Positions 18,338 through 27,453 of a stretch of DNA of 64,000 nt are shown here, piece by piece. Position numbers and translations under genes: made by a program. How positions within the stretch are numbered: position 1 is the first letter of the stretch; every line of letters begins with the position of its first letter. The notes below the pieces were generated by a model that worked only from the letters and a program-made list of their open reading frames with translations, was not told the origin of the DNA and searched no databases. The DNA comes from AP-15 sp963775875. GTDB taxonomy: Bacteria; Pseudomonadota; Alphaproteobacteria; ATCC43930; CGMCC-115725. Where the stretch lies: positions 124,001 through 188,000 of the forward strand of contig CAVZKP010000022.1 of assembly GCA_963775875.1 (NCBI GenBank). The letters are read 5' to 3'.

Positions 18338-18805
18338 TCACCCCTCCACCCGATCCGAGAGCCGGCATTTCATCAGACCGGCGCGGCGGCAGATCGCGAC
18401 CGTCTCGCCGCGCTGGTTGATGCCCTGATGCTCGAATTCGACGATGCCGGCGTCGGGGCGCGATTGGCTCTTGCGCTTCGAACGCACGATGGTGCGCGCC
18501 CGCAGGGTGTCGCCGTGGAACACCGGCTTGGGAAAGCGGACATCGCTCATGCCGAGATTGGCGATGGTAGTGCCGAGCGTCGTCTCGCCGACGCTGATGC
18601 CGATGACCAGGCCGAGGGTGAACAGGCTGTTGACGATGCGCTGGCCGAACTCGGTCGACTTGGCGAATTCCTCGTCGAGATGAAGCGGCTGCGGGTTCAT
18701 CGTCAGGGTGCTGAACAGCACATTGTCCATCTCGGTGACGGTGCGGCTGATCGCATGCTCGAACACCTGCCCCTCGTCGAACTCTTCGAAATACAACCCG
18801 GCCAT
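18338..18805 (-). CDS. MaoC-like (R)-hydratase/dehydratase
   Basis: 155 residues of a single hot-dog MaoC domain: FEEFDEGQVFEHAISRTVTE at the start, NPQPLHLDEEFAKSTEFGQRIVNSLFTLGL around residues 37-66 carrying the hydratase active-site region, and PVFHGDTLRARTIV. It is upstream of, and coupled to, the CitE-like lyase. MaoC plus CitE pairs commonly act on branched C5 acyl-CoA esters. The start has GGAGGAACC just before the ATG. Substrate is unknown. Confidence 0.87.
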   Translation of the reverse strand: MAGLYFEEFDEGQVFEHAISRTVTEMDNVLFSTLTMNPQPLHLDEEFAKSTEFGQRIVNSLFTLGLVIGISVGETTLGTTIANLGMSDVRFPKPVFHGDTLRARTIVRSKRKSQSRPDAGIVEFEHQGINQRGETVAICRRAGLMKCRLSDRVEG

Positions 18806-19108
18806 GGTTCCTCCCGACTCCGCGGCGCCGCCGCCTTCCAGCGCCGGCTCAGCATAGGTTGATTTCCTCGCAATCAGCCGTCAACGCGATCCCGGCGCCG
18901 GTATCATAGCCGATATGCCGGCTCGTCGCGGCCCCTGCCACCGTGTTTTCTCGGTATTCGGTTATTCGATTGCAATCTTTGCTTCTCAGATCGGGGTTAA
19001 GATCTTGGCGCGGAGGCAATTCCGCTCGACCGCTGGCGCTAAAAAACTTAGCATGGCCCGGCGTCGACGCAGGTTCACGCCGCTTGCGCCAGCAGAACCG
19101 GTAGGGGA
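18806..19108. other. 303-bp intergenic region, no gene seen
   Basis: This lies between the MaoC start (minus) and the DedA start (plus), so it holds two divergent promoters. A slightly AT-rich patch at 18940-19055 is the most likely promoter zone. A short open frame there has no family resemblance. Confidence 0.35.
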
Positions 19109-19720
19109 ATGGGGATAAATCGGCTGATCGCGGAACACGGCGCCTGGTTTTACCTGATCGCTTTTGTTTGGACTTTTCTCGAAGGCGAGACGGTCGTGCT
19201 GTTTGCCGGTTTTGCCGCAGCGCAGGGCCTGCTCAACCCGATTATGCTGCTGGCTGCGACCGGCCTCGGCAGCTTTGCCGGCGACCAGAGCTGTTTCTGG
19301 GTCGGTCGTCATTTCGGCTCGAGGCTGCTTGACCGGTTTCCGCGCTGGCGGGTCGGCGTCGAGGCGGCGCTGCGCTGGCTCGAGCGCTACAATACCGGCT
19401 TCATTCTGTCGTTCCGATTTATTTACGGGGTGCGCAATTTTTCCTCTTTCGCGATGGGAATGAGCGCCGTTCGCGGCCGGCGCTTTCTGGCCCTCAATTT
19501 TCTCGCGGCGGCGCTGTGGGCCGCGAGCTTTATTGCTGTCGGCTATTTTCTCGGCCATGCCTTTCGCGCGGTTCTGGGCGACCTCGCCCGCTCATTCAGC
19601 CTGGCGATGCTCGGTGCGTTCGTCGCGATCTCCTGCGGCGTCGGGTTGGTACACCGGCTGCAGCGGCGGCGTCATCTCAGAGTCCCGCCGGGGGCCAAGG
19701 TCGCGGCCCCGCCATCGTGA
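19109..19720 (+). CDS. DedA/SNARE-associated family membrane protein
   Basis: 203 residues with five or six hydrophobic segments. DedA hallmarks are present: the acidic FLEGETVVLFAGFAA near residue 20, GSFAGDQSCFWVGRHFGSRLL around residues 50-70, and the Arg-containing SFRFIYGVRNFSSFAMG near residue 110. DedA proteins are inner-membrane proteins implicated in lipid (undecaprenyl-phosphate or phospholipid) transport and proton-motive-force maintenance. The C-terminal 20 residues are basic and cytoplasmic. It is monocistronic and convergent with the next gene. Confidence 0.88.
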   Translation: MGINRLIAEHGAWFYLIAFVWTFLEGETVVLFAGFAAAQGLLNPIMLLAATGLGSFAGDQSCFWVGRHFGSRLLDRFPRWRVGVEAALRWLERYNTGFILSFRFIYGVRNFSSFAMGMSAVRGRRFLALNFLAAALWAASFIAVGYFLGHAFRAVLGDLARSFSLAMLGAFVAISCGVGLVHRLQRRRHLRVPPGAKVAAPPS

Positions 19721-19740
19721 CAATCGCGGCATAGAAGCGA

Positions 19741-20469
19741 TCACGGCAGCACCGCGACCGGAGTTCCGACGGCAAGATCCAGCGCGCTGTCGGCGCGGCC
19801 GGCATTGAGCGCAATCTCGGCCAGTCCGTTCGCGTTCTCGTACCAGAAGGCCGCCCCCGGCGGCACATCGGAAAAAGTGCGGGCGCGCGCCAGCACCCGA
19901 CCGCCGGCGAGGAGCGCGGCTTGGGCGGGCAGAACCGCGGCGCGCAGCCCGGTCATGGCGTTGCCATAACCGTCGATATAGACGATTTCGGGCAGATCGT
20001 CCGGCCAATCCGGATAGCGGACGGTCCCGGCGTTGCGCAGGGCGCCCGAGGGCAGAGCGTCGCAGGCGAGCCGCGCCGCTACTGGAGCAAACAGATCGCG
20101 CCCGTGAAAGCTCGCCGATAGCCTGTCGGGGCGCCACAGGATCTCCGAAACGGCGGCGGCATCGGCACGGCGCAGGATGATCTCGAACAGGCCATTGTCG
20201 GGACCGACATAGAAGCGCCCGCCGGCGGCGACGACAACGCCAGCCCGGCTGCCGCCTACCCCCGGATCGACGACCGCCAGCAGCACCGACCCGGGCGGGA
20301 ACCACGGTCCGTAAGCAGCCAAAAGATAAGCCGCCGGCTTGGGCTTCCCGGCCGGCAGATCGGAAAATAGGTCGATGGTCGGAATTCCCGGGGCAAGCTG
20401 GTGCAGCACCGCCTTGACCTGGCCGATATAAGGTCCGGCGAGGCCGAAATCGGTAAACAGCACGATCAT
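19741..20469 (-). CDS. SAM hydroxide adenosyltransferase (DUF62 family)
   Basis: 242 residues matching the DUF62 (SAM hydrolase/adenosyltransferase) family. It begins MIVLFTDFGLAGPYIGQVKAV, has VVDPGVGGSRAGV around residue 67, GPDNGLFE, and the active-site SFHGRDLFAPVAARL near residue 121. The second, C-terminal barrel ends AVGTPVAVLP. These enzymes split S-adenosyl-methionine with hydroxide into adenosine and methionine and are related to fluorinases. A role in controlling the SAM pool is suggested for the family. No biosynthetic neighbours are present. Confidence 0.88.
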   Translation of the reverse strand: MIVLFTDFGLAGPYIGQVKAVLHQLAPGIPTIDLFSDLPAGKPKPAAYLLAAYGPWFPPGSVLLAVVDPGVGGSRAGVVVAAGGRFYVGPDNGLFEIILRRADAAAVSEILWRPDRLSASFHGRDLFAPVAARLACDALPSGALRNAGTVRYPDWPDDLPEIVYIDGYGNAMTGLRAAVLPAQAALLAGGRVLARARTFSDVPPGAAFWYENANGLAEIALNAGRADSALDLAVGTPVAVLP

Positions 20470-21158
20470 CGCCGGTTTCCTCGCAGCAATCGCGCGATCA
20501 TTAAGAGTATGGCTCAGATTACGATCTGTGGCTGTGGCATTCTGCCGAGGCGTCGGATGAGGAGTTTGACGCTGGCGAGGAAGAACCAGGCGAGGGCGCT
20601 TTCGGGGGTGGCTTCAAAGTCTTTAGCGAGGGTCGGCACTCCGGCCGAGGGGCTGCTCGCGCCCGTCCGCCGCGACCCGCTTGACCAGGCGTGATTGATC
20701 GTTGCCACACCCGCGGTCGGGTTCGCGGCTGATCTCCTGAGACCAACTGCCGCCTTGTCGAACAGCTCGTGAACCAATAAAACGTCGCGGCTGTACTCGA
20801 TCTTTTGCGGCACGACCCCCGCTTCGCATCGTCGGGCATGCTTGCGCGCGATAAACTCCTGGAGGAAAGACTGGTTAGCGGCGAGATCGGGAAAGTCCCG
20901 CGCGCCGCGCAGTTCGAGCGGCCTCGTCCAGGCCGGTCTTCAGATGGCCCCCCCGAGAGAGCAGAGATCACCCCGGAAGCTCTACTACCTCGGAGCGAGC
21001 TGGTGAGGTTTTTGCGTTTCGGACCCCGGAACGTCTCGACAAGATCGGTCACGCCACGGTCACAGCGATGTGTGACTGTTCGCGTCGTGTGCAATCGATT
21101 TGGGTCTCCTTCGGGCTATGGCGAAGGCGCGATCCAGCCTCTAAGTCTTTGGAAAGGC
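20470..21158. other. Gene-poor region beside tRNA-Val, with a degraded mobile-element end
   Basis: Nothing intact is coded in these 689 bp. The part nearest 20516 contains a transposase C-terminus remnant. The rest (20640-21158) translates in every frame to short Arg/Ser-rich stretches without recognisable domains. It reads as a decayed insertion next to a tRNA gene. Confidence 0.4.
20516..20640 (-). mobile_element. IS5-type transposase C-terminal remnant
   Basis: The minus strand ends with LAKDFEATPESALAWFFLA followed by a basic RRLGRMPQ stretch. This resembles the closing helix of IS5/DDE transposases (R-x-LAKDyE..pet..A...LAs..l.lRRL). Upstream of this in the same frame the sequence has no transposase similarity. 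So only about 40 codons of the element survive, without the DDE residues or a visible inverted repeat. Confidence 0.5.
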
Positions 21159-21233
21159 TGGTGGGCGCGACAGGGATTGAACCTGTGACCCCACCCGTGT
21201 GAAGGGTGTGCTCTCCCGCTGAGCTACGCGCCC
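21159..21233 (-). tRNA. tRNA-Val (anticodon CAC)
   Basis: On the minus strand the cloverleaf reads GGGCGCG acceptor arm, D-arm GCTC-AGCGGGA-GAGC, anticodon stem CACCC/GGGTG around loop TTCACAC (anticodon CAC), T-arm ACAGG-TTCAATC-CCTGT, closing acceptor CGCGCCC, discriminator A and an encoded CCA. It decodes GTG. It sits between the decayed element remnant and the aldo/keto reductase gene. Confidence 0.95.
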
Positions 21234-21357
21234 GCTCCCAGCCGGCGGCATTTAGGAGGCGCCCCGAAACCCTGTCAAGGCGCAGGCGGACGCGGTTTGG
21301 CCCAGCGGTGTTAGGATTGGTCGAGACGAGTGTTCTCGCGAGCCAGGAGCAAGGTTC

Positions 21358-22338
21358 ATGCGGCAGCAACCCTTCGGCCGGCTGTGGCCGGTCTCGACCC
21401 TGACTTTGGGCGGCGGCGGGCTCGGCATGCTGTGGGGCGAGACCAATTTCGAGGAATGCGTCGCCACGGTGCATGCCGCGGTCGAGGCCGGGATCAACCT
21501 GCTCGATCTCGCCCCGCGCTATGGCGACGGCAAGGCCGAGGAAGTCGTCGGCGAGGCCTTTGCCGGCAATTTGCCCGACGGCGTTCGGGTCACCAGCAAG
21601 TGCAATCTCGGCGAGCCGCCATCGGCCGAAATCGAGCCCATATTGCGACGCTCGATCGAAGCAAGCCTCCGGCGGCTGCGCCTGTCACACCTCGATTTGT
21701 TCTTCCTGCATTCGAATGTTGTGCCCGATTCGGACCATCGCGCCCGCCGCCCCGACGCCGCCGCCCGCATGACTCTCTATGCGACATTTGTCTCGCATGT
21801 CCGCCCCGCTTTCGAGCGCTTCGTCGCCGAGGGATTGATCGGCGCGTGGGGGCTGACCGGCATCGGCCATCCGGACACGATCATCCGCCTGATCGGCGAA
21901 ACCCCGGCGCCGGCGGCGGTGCAGTGCATCGCCAATCTGCTCGACTCGCCGGGCGGGCTCAAATTCTTCGACGGCCCGGCAAAGCCGCGCGCGGTGATCG
22001 CCGCCGCCCATGCCAGCGGGGTCGGGGTGATGGGCATTCGCGCGGTGCAGGCCGGCGCCTTGACCAGCGCCATCGACCGCCCGCTGCCGGCCGGCCATCC
22101 CGAGATGCGTGACTATGCGCGCGCCGAGGGGTTCCGCCATCTCGCCGCCGAACTCGGCGCCAGCCCCGCGATGCTGGCGCATCGTTACGCGCTGTCGCTC
22201 GGGGTCGACACCCTGGTGCTCGGGGTCAAGAACCGCGCGGAACTGGCCGAATGCGTCGCCGCCGCCGCGGCCGGGCCATTGCCGGAGGATCTTGTCGCCC
22301 GGATCGATCAATCGGTGGACCGCGTCGGCGAAGGGTGA
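21358..22338 (+). CDS. Aldo/keto reductase family oxidoreductase
   Basis: 326 residues of the AKR barrel. The tetrad is visible: Asp and Tyr in NLLDLAPRYGDGKAEEVVG near residues 47-65, Lys in VRVTSKCNLGE, and His in HLDLFFLHSN. The cofactor end has YALSLGVDTLVLGVKNRAEL, the C-terminal NADP-binding segment. It reduces an aldehyde or ketone with NADPH. It runs in the same direction as the CoA-transferase that starts 46 bp downstream, so they may be co-transcribed. Confidence 0.88.
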   Translation: MRQQPFGRLWPVSTLTLGGGGLGMLWGETNFEECVATVHAAVEAGINLLDLAPRYGDGKAEEVVGEAFAGNLPDGVRVTSKCNLGEPPSAEIEPILRRSIEASLRRLRLSHLDLFFLHSNVVPDSDHRARRPDAAARMTLYATFVSHVRPAFERFVAEGLIGAWGLTGIGHPDTIIRLIGETPAPAAVQCIANLLDSPGGLKFFDGPAKPRAVIAAAHASGVGVMGIRAVQAGALTSAIDRPLPAGHPEMRDYARAEGFRHLAAELGASPAMLAHRYALSLGVDTLVLGVKNRAELAECVAAAAAGPLPEDLVARIDQSVDRVGEG

Positions 22339-22384
22339 CACCCTTGCCCCCGACGGGCTGACACCACCGAGAGGAAATTTCCAA

Positions 22385-23593
22385 ATGAGCCAGGCGCTCG
22401 AGGGTATTCGCGTCATCGATTTCACCCACGATCAGGCCGGCCCATCCTGCACCCAGATGCTGGCCTGGCTCGGCGCCGATGTGATCAAGATCGAACGCCC
22501 GCCGCATGGCGACCGGGCGCGCCGGCTGTGGAACATGGACAATCCGAACCTCGACAGCTTTTTTTTCCTGCTGCTCAACAGTTCGAAGCGCAGCACCGTC
22601 CTCGATTTGAAGACGGATGAGGGCAAGGAGATCGCCCGCCGCCTGGTCGCCGAGGCCGATATCGTCGCCGAGAATTTGGGGCCGGGGGTCATGGAGCGGC
22701 TGGGGCTCGGCTGGGAGGCGGTCCACAAGCTCAACCCGCGGGCGATCTACGCCTCGGTCAAGGGCTTCGGCTCCTACGGCCCCTATAGCGGCTTCAAATG
22801 CTTCGAGCCGGTGGCGCAGGCGACCTCGGGGGCGATGAGCGTGACCGGCGAGGCCGACGGCCCGCCGATGGTCAACGGCGCCAATATCGGCGATTCCGGG
22901 ACCGGCATGCATCTGGCGATCGCGATCCTCGCCGCGCTGGTCCAGCGCGCACAGACCGGACGCGGCCAGCTGGTCGAGGTGGCGATGCAGGAGGCGGTGC
23001 TGAACCTGACCCGGGTCAAATACACCGGGACCCTGGCCACCGGCAAACCGCTCGGCCGCACCGGCAACCGCTCGGCCACCGGCGGCTGGTCCGATCTGGT
23101 GCGCTGCGCCGGAGCCGGGACCAACGAGTACGTCTATATGATCGTGCCGCCCGACAATCCGGAGATGTTCGCGGCGGTGACCGAAGTCATCGGGCGCCCG
23201 GATTTGCGCACCGACGAGCGCTTTGCCACGCCCTCCGCGCGCGCCGCCAACCAAGCGGCGCTGACCGAGGCGATCGAAGGCTGGACCCGCAGCCGCGACA
23301 AGCACGCGGTCATGACCGCGTTCGCCGGGCATGGCATCCCGTGCGGCGCGGTGCTCGACACCGCCGAGGTTCTGGCCGATCCGCATCTGCGCGAGCGCGG
23401 CACGGTGTTCGACCTCGACCATCCGACCCGCGGCCGGTTTTCGATGATCGGCTGCCCGGTGCGGCTGTCGGACTCGCCGTTCCAGCCGAGGCGCGCGCCG
23501 CTCAAGGGCGAGCACACCGAGGACGTGTTGCGCGCTGTCGCCGGCTACTCGCCGGAAGAGATCCGCCGGCTGCGCGAAAAGCACGTGATTTAG
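22385..23593 (+). CDS. Formyl-CoA-transferase-like (Frc) family III CoA-transferase
   Basis: 402 residues from the ATG at 22385 (GAGAGGAAA upstream); the frame is open further back inside the AKR gene but without similarity. It follows formyl-CoA:oxalate CoA-transferase closely: IRVIDFTHDQAGPSCTQML, VIKIERPPHGDRAR, SSKRSTVLDLKTDEGKE, the catalytic Asp in NIGDSGTGMHLAIAILAAL, and a Gly-rich loop (NRSATGGW) shorter than the usual GGGG loop. The C-terminus LKGEHTEDVLRAVAGYS is typical. No oxalyl-CoA decarboxylase is seen, so oxalate use is not shown and a related acyl group is possible. Confidence 0.8.
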   Translation: MSQALEGIRVIDFTHDQAGPSCTQMLAWLGADVIKIERPPHGDRARRLWNMDNPNLDSFFFLLLNSSKRSTVLDLKTDEGKEIARRLVAEADIVAENLGPGVMERLGLGWEAVHKLNPRAIYASVKGFGSYGPYSGFKCFEPVAQATSGAMSVTGEADGPPMVNGANIGDSGTGMHLAIAILAALVQRAQTGRGQLVEVAMQEAVLNLTRVKYTGTLATGKPLGRTGNRSATGGWSDLVRCAGAGTNEYVYMIVPPDNPEMFAAVTEVIGRPDLRTDERFATPSARAANQAALTEAIEGWTRSRDKHAVMTAFAGHGIPCGAVLDTAEVLADPHLRERGTVFDLDHPTRGRFSMIGCPVRLSDSPFQPRRAPLKGEHTEDVLRAVAGYSPEEIRRLREKHVI

Positions 23594-23645
23594 TTCGAAA
23601 TGATCAACTGCGTTGAAGCTTTCCTCTTAGCGGGGAGCCTGTACG

Positions 23646-24386
23646 ATGATCGAACAGACCCTTGACATCGCGACCCAGGACGGCGCGATGGAGACCTTCA
23701 TTACCCGTCCCGAGCGCGGCGGTCCGTTTCCGCCGGTATTGCTGCTGATGGATGCGCCCGGCATCCGCGAGGAATTGCGCGACATGGCCCGCCGGCTCGC
23801 CACGGTGGGTTATTACGTGCTGCTGCCCAATCTTTATTACCGCGCCGGTCGCGACACGATCTTTGGACCCGACGTGCTCGATCAGGGCAGCCCGGAGCGC
23901 GAGCGCATGCGTGCGGTGCGCACCAAGATGACGATCCCGCCGGTCATGGGGGATATCGGCGCGATGCTGGCCTTCCTCGACCGCCAGAGCGAGGTCAAGC
24001 CGGGGCCCGCAGGCGCCCATGGCTATTGCATGAGCGGCCCCTATGCGCTCGCCGCCGCGGCGCGCTATCCCGAGCGCATTGCCGCCGCCGCCTCGTTCTA
24101 TGGCACCTGGCTGGTCAGCGACGCCGAAGAGAGCCCGCATCTGTCGCTGGGCCGGGTCAAGGGCGAGCTTTACATCGCCTGCGCCGAGCATGACGAATTG
24201 GCGCCGCTGCCGATGGTCGAGGAATTGCGCGGCCTGTTCCGCCGGGCCGGCGCCGCGGGCGAGATCGAGCTCTACCCCGCTGTCCATCATGGCTTCGCCT
24301 TTCCCGAGCGCTGGTGCTACGACAAGCCCGCCGCCGAACGGCATTGGGAACGGCTGATCGCGCTGTACCGGCGGCGTCTGGGGTAA
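23646..24386 (+). CDS. Dienelactone hydrolase family protein
   Basis: 246 residues of an alpha/beta hydrolase. The nucleophile is a cysteine in HGYCMSGPYALA (G-x-C-x-S-G), as in dienelactone hydrolases, with the Asp and His in EHDELAPLPMV and VHHGFAFPER. These enzymes hydrolyse dienelactones or other esters in aromatic degradation. It follows the Frc-like gene by 52 bp and precedes the malic enzyme by 10 bp on the same strand, which suggests one transcript. Confidence 0.87.
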   Translation: MIEQTLDIATQDGAMETFITRPERGGPFPPVLLLMDAPGIREELRDMARRLATVGYYVLLPNLYYRAGRDTIFGPDVLDQGSPERERMRAVRTKMTIPPVMGDIGAMLAFLDRQSEVKPGPAGAHGYCMSGPYALAAAARYPERIAAAASFYGTWLVSDAEESPHLSLGRVKGELYIACAEHDELAPLPMVEELRGLFRRAGAAGEIELYPAVHHGFAFPERWCYDKPAAERHWERLIALYRRRLG

Positions 24387-24396
24387 GCACACCGAT

Positions 24397-26121
24397 ATGC
24401 CGGGTTCATCGAGGCGGTCGGCGACGGCGGCGGCCGATTTCCTGATCACCTCGCGCACCGGCTGGGCATTGCTCGCCGACCCGCTGCTCAACAAGGGCAC
24501 CGCCTATACCGAGGCCGAGCGCGACGCCTTTGGCCTGCACGGGCTGCTGCCGCCGCATATCGGCACGCTCGAAGAGCAGGTCTCGCGCCGGCTGCTGGTA
24601 TTGCGCCGGTTCGCCAGCGACCTCGATCGCTACGCCTTTCTGCGCGAATTGCACGACAACAACGAGACCCTGTTCTTCGCGCTGTTGGAACAAAATATCG
24701 AGGAATTGCTGCCGCTGGTCTACACCCCGACGGTCGGCGCCGGGTGCCAGCAATTCAGCCAGTTGTTTCGCAAGCCGCGCGGCCTGTTTCTGAGCCTGCC
24801 GCACCAGCGGCGCTTGAAGCAGATCCTGTCCAACCCGCGCTTCGACCGGGTCGAGGCGATCGTCTTGACCGATGGCGAGCGCATCCTCGGGCTCGGCGAC
24901 CAGGGTGCGGGCGGCATGGGCATTCCGATCGGCAAACTCGCGCTCTATACCGCATGCGGCGGTCTCCATCCGGCGACCACCCTGCCGATCATGCTCGATG
25001 TCGGCACCGACAATCAGGAGCGGCTGTCCGACCCGCTCTATCTCGGCTGGCGTCACGAGCGGGTGCGCGGCCAGGAATACGACGATTTTGTCGAGGCGGT
25101 GGTCGGCGCGATCGCCCATCGCTGGCCGCATGTGCTGCTGCAATGGGAGGATTTCGCCAAAAGCAACGCCTCGCGCCTGCTCGCGCGCTATCGCGACCGA
25201 CTGTGCACCTTCAACGACGACATCCAGGGCACCGCGGCGGTCGCGGCCGGAGCGCTGTTATCGGCGATCAACGTCACCGGCGTGGCGCTGACCGAACAGC
25301 GGATCGCGGTTTTGGGGGCCGGCTCGGCCGGCTGTGGCATCGCCAGCCTGCTGCTGCGGATGATGGTCGAAGCCGGCCTGCCGGAAAATATCGCCGCCGC
25401 CCGGTTCTTCATGGTCGATCGTGACGGCCTCCTGGTCGACGGCATCAACGCGATCGAGCCGTTTCAGCAGCCCTTTGTGCAGCGGCGATCGGCGATCGAG
25501 ACCTGGACCCTGGGTCGTCCGGACCGGATCTCGCTGCTCGATGTTGTCGAAAACGCCAAGCCGACCGTGCTGATCGGCGTCTCGGGCCAGCCCGGCGGGT
25601 TTTCCGAGGCGGTGGTGCGGGCGATGGCCGAGCACAATCGCCGGCCGGTGATCTTTCCGCTGTCGAACCCGACCTCGCGCGCCGAGGCGACGCCCGGGGA
25701 CCTGGAGAGCTGGACCGAGGGCCGGGCGGTGATCGGCACCGGCAGCCCGTTTCCGCCGCTGATCCGCAACGGCGCCCGGTTCAAGATCGACCAGACCAAC
25801 AATTCCTATATCTTCCCGGGCGTCGGGCTGGGGGCGGTCGCGGTCAAGGCGCGGCATATCAGCGATGCGATGTTCGTCGCTGCCGCCAAGGCGCTGGCCG
25901 CGGCTTCCCCGGCCGCCGGCAACCCCGAGGACAATCTGCTGCCGCCGGTAACCGAACTGCGACACGTCGCGTTTGCGGTGGCGCTGGCGACCGCCATCGA
26001 GGCGCACCGGGAGGGGTTGACCCAGGGTGTCGAGACCGACCAGATCGAGGCCGCCATCCGCGCCAAGATGTGGTCGCCGCGCTACCTCTCCTATCGCCGC
26101 GCCGAGGATTCAGCCGGTTGA
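24397..26121 (+). CDS. maeA: NAD-dependent malic enzyme
   Basis: 574 residues, the length of the SfcA/MaeA class, with no phosphotransacetylase domain. The N-terminal malic domain carries LLVLRRFASDLDRYAFLREL and the catalytic Tyr in LVYTPTVGAGCQQFS. Metal-binding acidic residues are in FNDDIQGTAAVAAGAL. The NAD domain starts IAVLGAGSAGCGIASLLL and ends IFPGVGLGAVAVKARH. It oxidatively decarboxylates malate to pyruvate and feeds gluconeogenic or lipid metabolism. It is read in the direction of, and just after, the dienelactone hydrolase. Confidence 0.92.
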   Translation: MPGSSRRSATAAADFLITSRTGWALLADPLLNKGTAYTEAERDAFGLHGLLPPHIGTLEEQVSRRLLVLRRFASDLDRYAFLRELHDNNETLFFALLEQNIEELLPLVYTPTVGAGCQQFSQLFRKPRGLFLSLPHQRRLKQILSNPRFDRVEAIVLTDGERILGLGDQGAGGMGIPIGKLALYTACGGLHPATTLPIMLDVGTDNQERLSDPLYLGWRHERVRGQEYDDFVEAVVGAIAHRWPHVLLQWEDFAKSNASRLLARYRDRLCTFNDDIQGTAAVAAGALLSAINVTGVALTEQRIAVLGAGSAGCGIASLLLRMMVEAGLPENIAAARFFMVDRDGLLVDGINAIEPFQQPFVQRRSAIETWTLGRPDRISLLDVVENAKPTVLIGVSGQPGGFSEAVVRAMAEHNRRPVIFPLSNPTSRAEATPGDLESWTEGRAVIGTGSPFPPLIRNGARFKIDQTNNSYIFPGVGLGAVAVKARHISDAMFVAAAKALAAASPAAGNPEDNLLPPVTELRHVAFAVALATAIEAHREGLTQGVETDQIEAAIRAKMWSPRYLSYRRAEDSAG

Positions 26122-26228
26122 ACATGGTCGGCTGAAGACGGTGGCGCCGCCAGGCGGGCCTCCACCGCCCGGCGTGATAGAGTGCGGATTTCTTGATCTC
26201 GCGAACATCGTCATAGGGAGATGCGCCG

Positions 26229-26978
26229 ATGGGTAAGCTCGATGGCAAGGTAGCCCTGATCACCGGCTCGGGCCGCAATATCGGCCGCGCGACGGCGTTG
26301 AAGCTGGCCGGGGAGGGCGCGCATGTCGTCGTCAACGCCCGCACCAACCAGGCCGAGGCGGACGGTGTCGCGCGCGAAATCCGCGACCGGGGGGGCAAGG
26401 CGCTGGCCGTCCTCGCCGACATCGCCAAAAAGGATCAGGTCGACGCAATGGTGGCCAGCGCGTTGTCCGAGTTCGGACGGATCGACATCCTGATCAACAA
26501 TGCCGCAATTCGGCCGCACAAACCCTTCACCGAGGTCAGCGTGCACGATTGGGAGCACGTCAGGGGCGTGGTCCTCGACGGGGCGTTCTACTGCACCCAG
26601 GCGGTGATCCCCTCGATGCTCAAGAGCAATTATGGCCGCATCCTGTTCTTTACCGGCGAAGGCGCGTTCACCGGCGGCACCGGCCGCGCCCATGTCTCGG
26701 CGGCGAAAATGGGGCTGGTCGGGCTGGCGCGGGCCTTGGCCTCGGAGTTCGCGGCGCAGAACATCCGCGCCAACGTGGTCTCGCCCGGCAGCATCGACAC
26801 CAGGCGGGACAATCCCGAATGGTATCGGGGCCATGCGCCGAGCGCCGCCGGAATTCCCTTGGGCCGTCAAGGGCATGTCGACGAGATCGCTGCTACCTGC
26901 CTGTTCCTGGTCAGCGACGATGGCGGCTTCATCACCGGCCAGACCATCCACGTCAACGGCGGCACCGGCTACTACTGA
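26229..26978 (+). CDS. Short-chain dehydrogenase/reductase, catalytic Tyr absent
   Basis: 249 residues of a classical SDR. The cofactor motif is GKVALITGSGRNIGRATA and the structural NNAA appears as INNAAIRPHK. At the expected Y-x-x-x-K site the sequence is GRAHVSAAKMGLVGLARALA: Lys is kept but the Tyr position is Val. The Ser strand is altered too (ILFFTGEGAF). The end has GQTIHVNGGTGYY. 2,4-dienoyl-CoA reductases and some other SDRs also lack this Tyr, so activity is possible with a different mechanism. A GGGAG sits before the start. Confidence 0.87.
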   Translation: MGKLDGKVALITGSGRNIGRATALKLAGEGAHVVVNARTNQAEADGVAREIRDRGGKALAVLADIAKKDQVDAMVASALSEFGRIDILINNAAIRPHKPFTEVSVHDWEHVRGVVLDGAFYCTQAVIPSMLKSNYGRILFFTGEGAFTGGTGRAHVSAAKMGLVGLARALASEFAAQNIRANVVSPGSIDTRRDNPEWYRGHAPSAAGIPLGRQGHVDEIAATCLFLVSDDGGFITGQTIHVNGGTGYY

Positions 26979-27102
26979 CGCCGTGGCCGACTTCAGCCGA
27001 GCTGACGGTCCGGTGTCATTTGCCCGCGTTCCCGCGTCGTCCCGAGCCGTCGCTTCGCGTGGCCCGAGAATGCGGCAAGGTGCGTATAAACCGTTGAGAT
27101 CT

Positions 27103-27179
<77 letters not shown>

Positions 27180-27453
27180 CCAAATACGGTCGCGACGACC
27201 GTGGCAGCGGGTTCGATATAGAAGCGGGGAGGGATATGCAAGAAGGTTGCTCGCCGGGGTTTCACCCGCCGCCATGCCACGCCCCGGTCAGCCGGCGCAA
27301 AGCCGTCGAGCCGCGCGCCTGGCGGCGCGGCCGAGGATCGGTCACCAAAATATATCGTCGATTGGGGGAGTTATATGGATATTAAGCCTTTACCAAGGCT
27401 AATGCGGGTTGGCGCCGGCGGCAGGGCGCGGTTGTGATCGCATCAGCGTCTCG

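Noticed and set aside
20640..21150. Possible continuation of the transposase
   Set aside because: Frames upstream of the remnant have no DDE or helix-turn-helix pattern, so only the short end is called.
22226..23584. 452-codon minus-strand frame
   Set aside because: Antisense to the Frc-like gene and made of shadow sequence.
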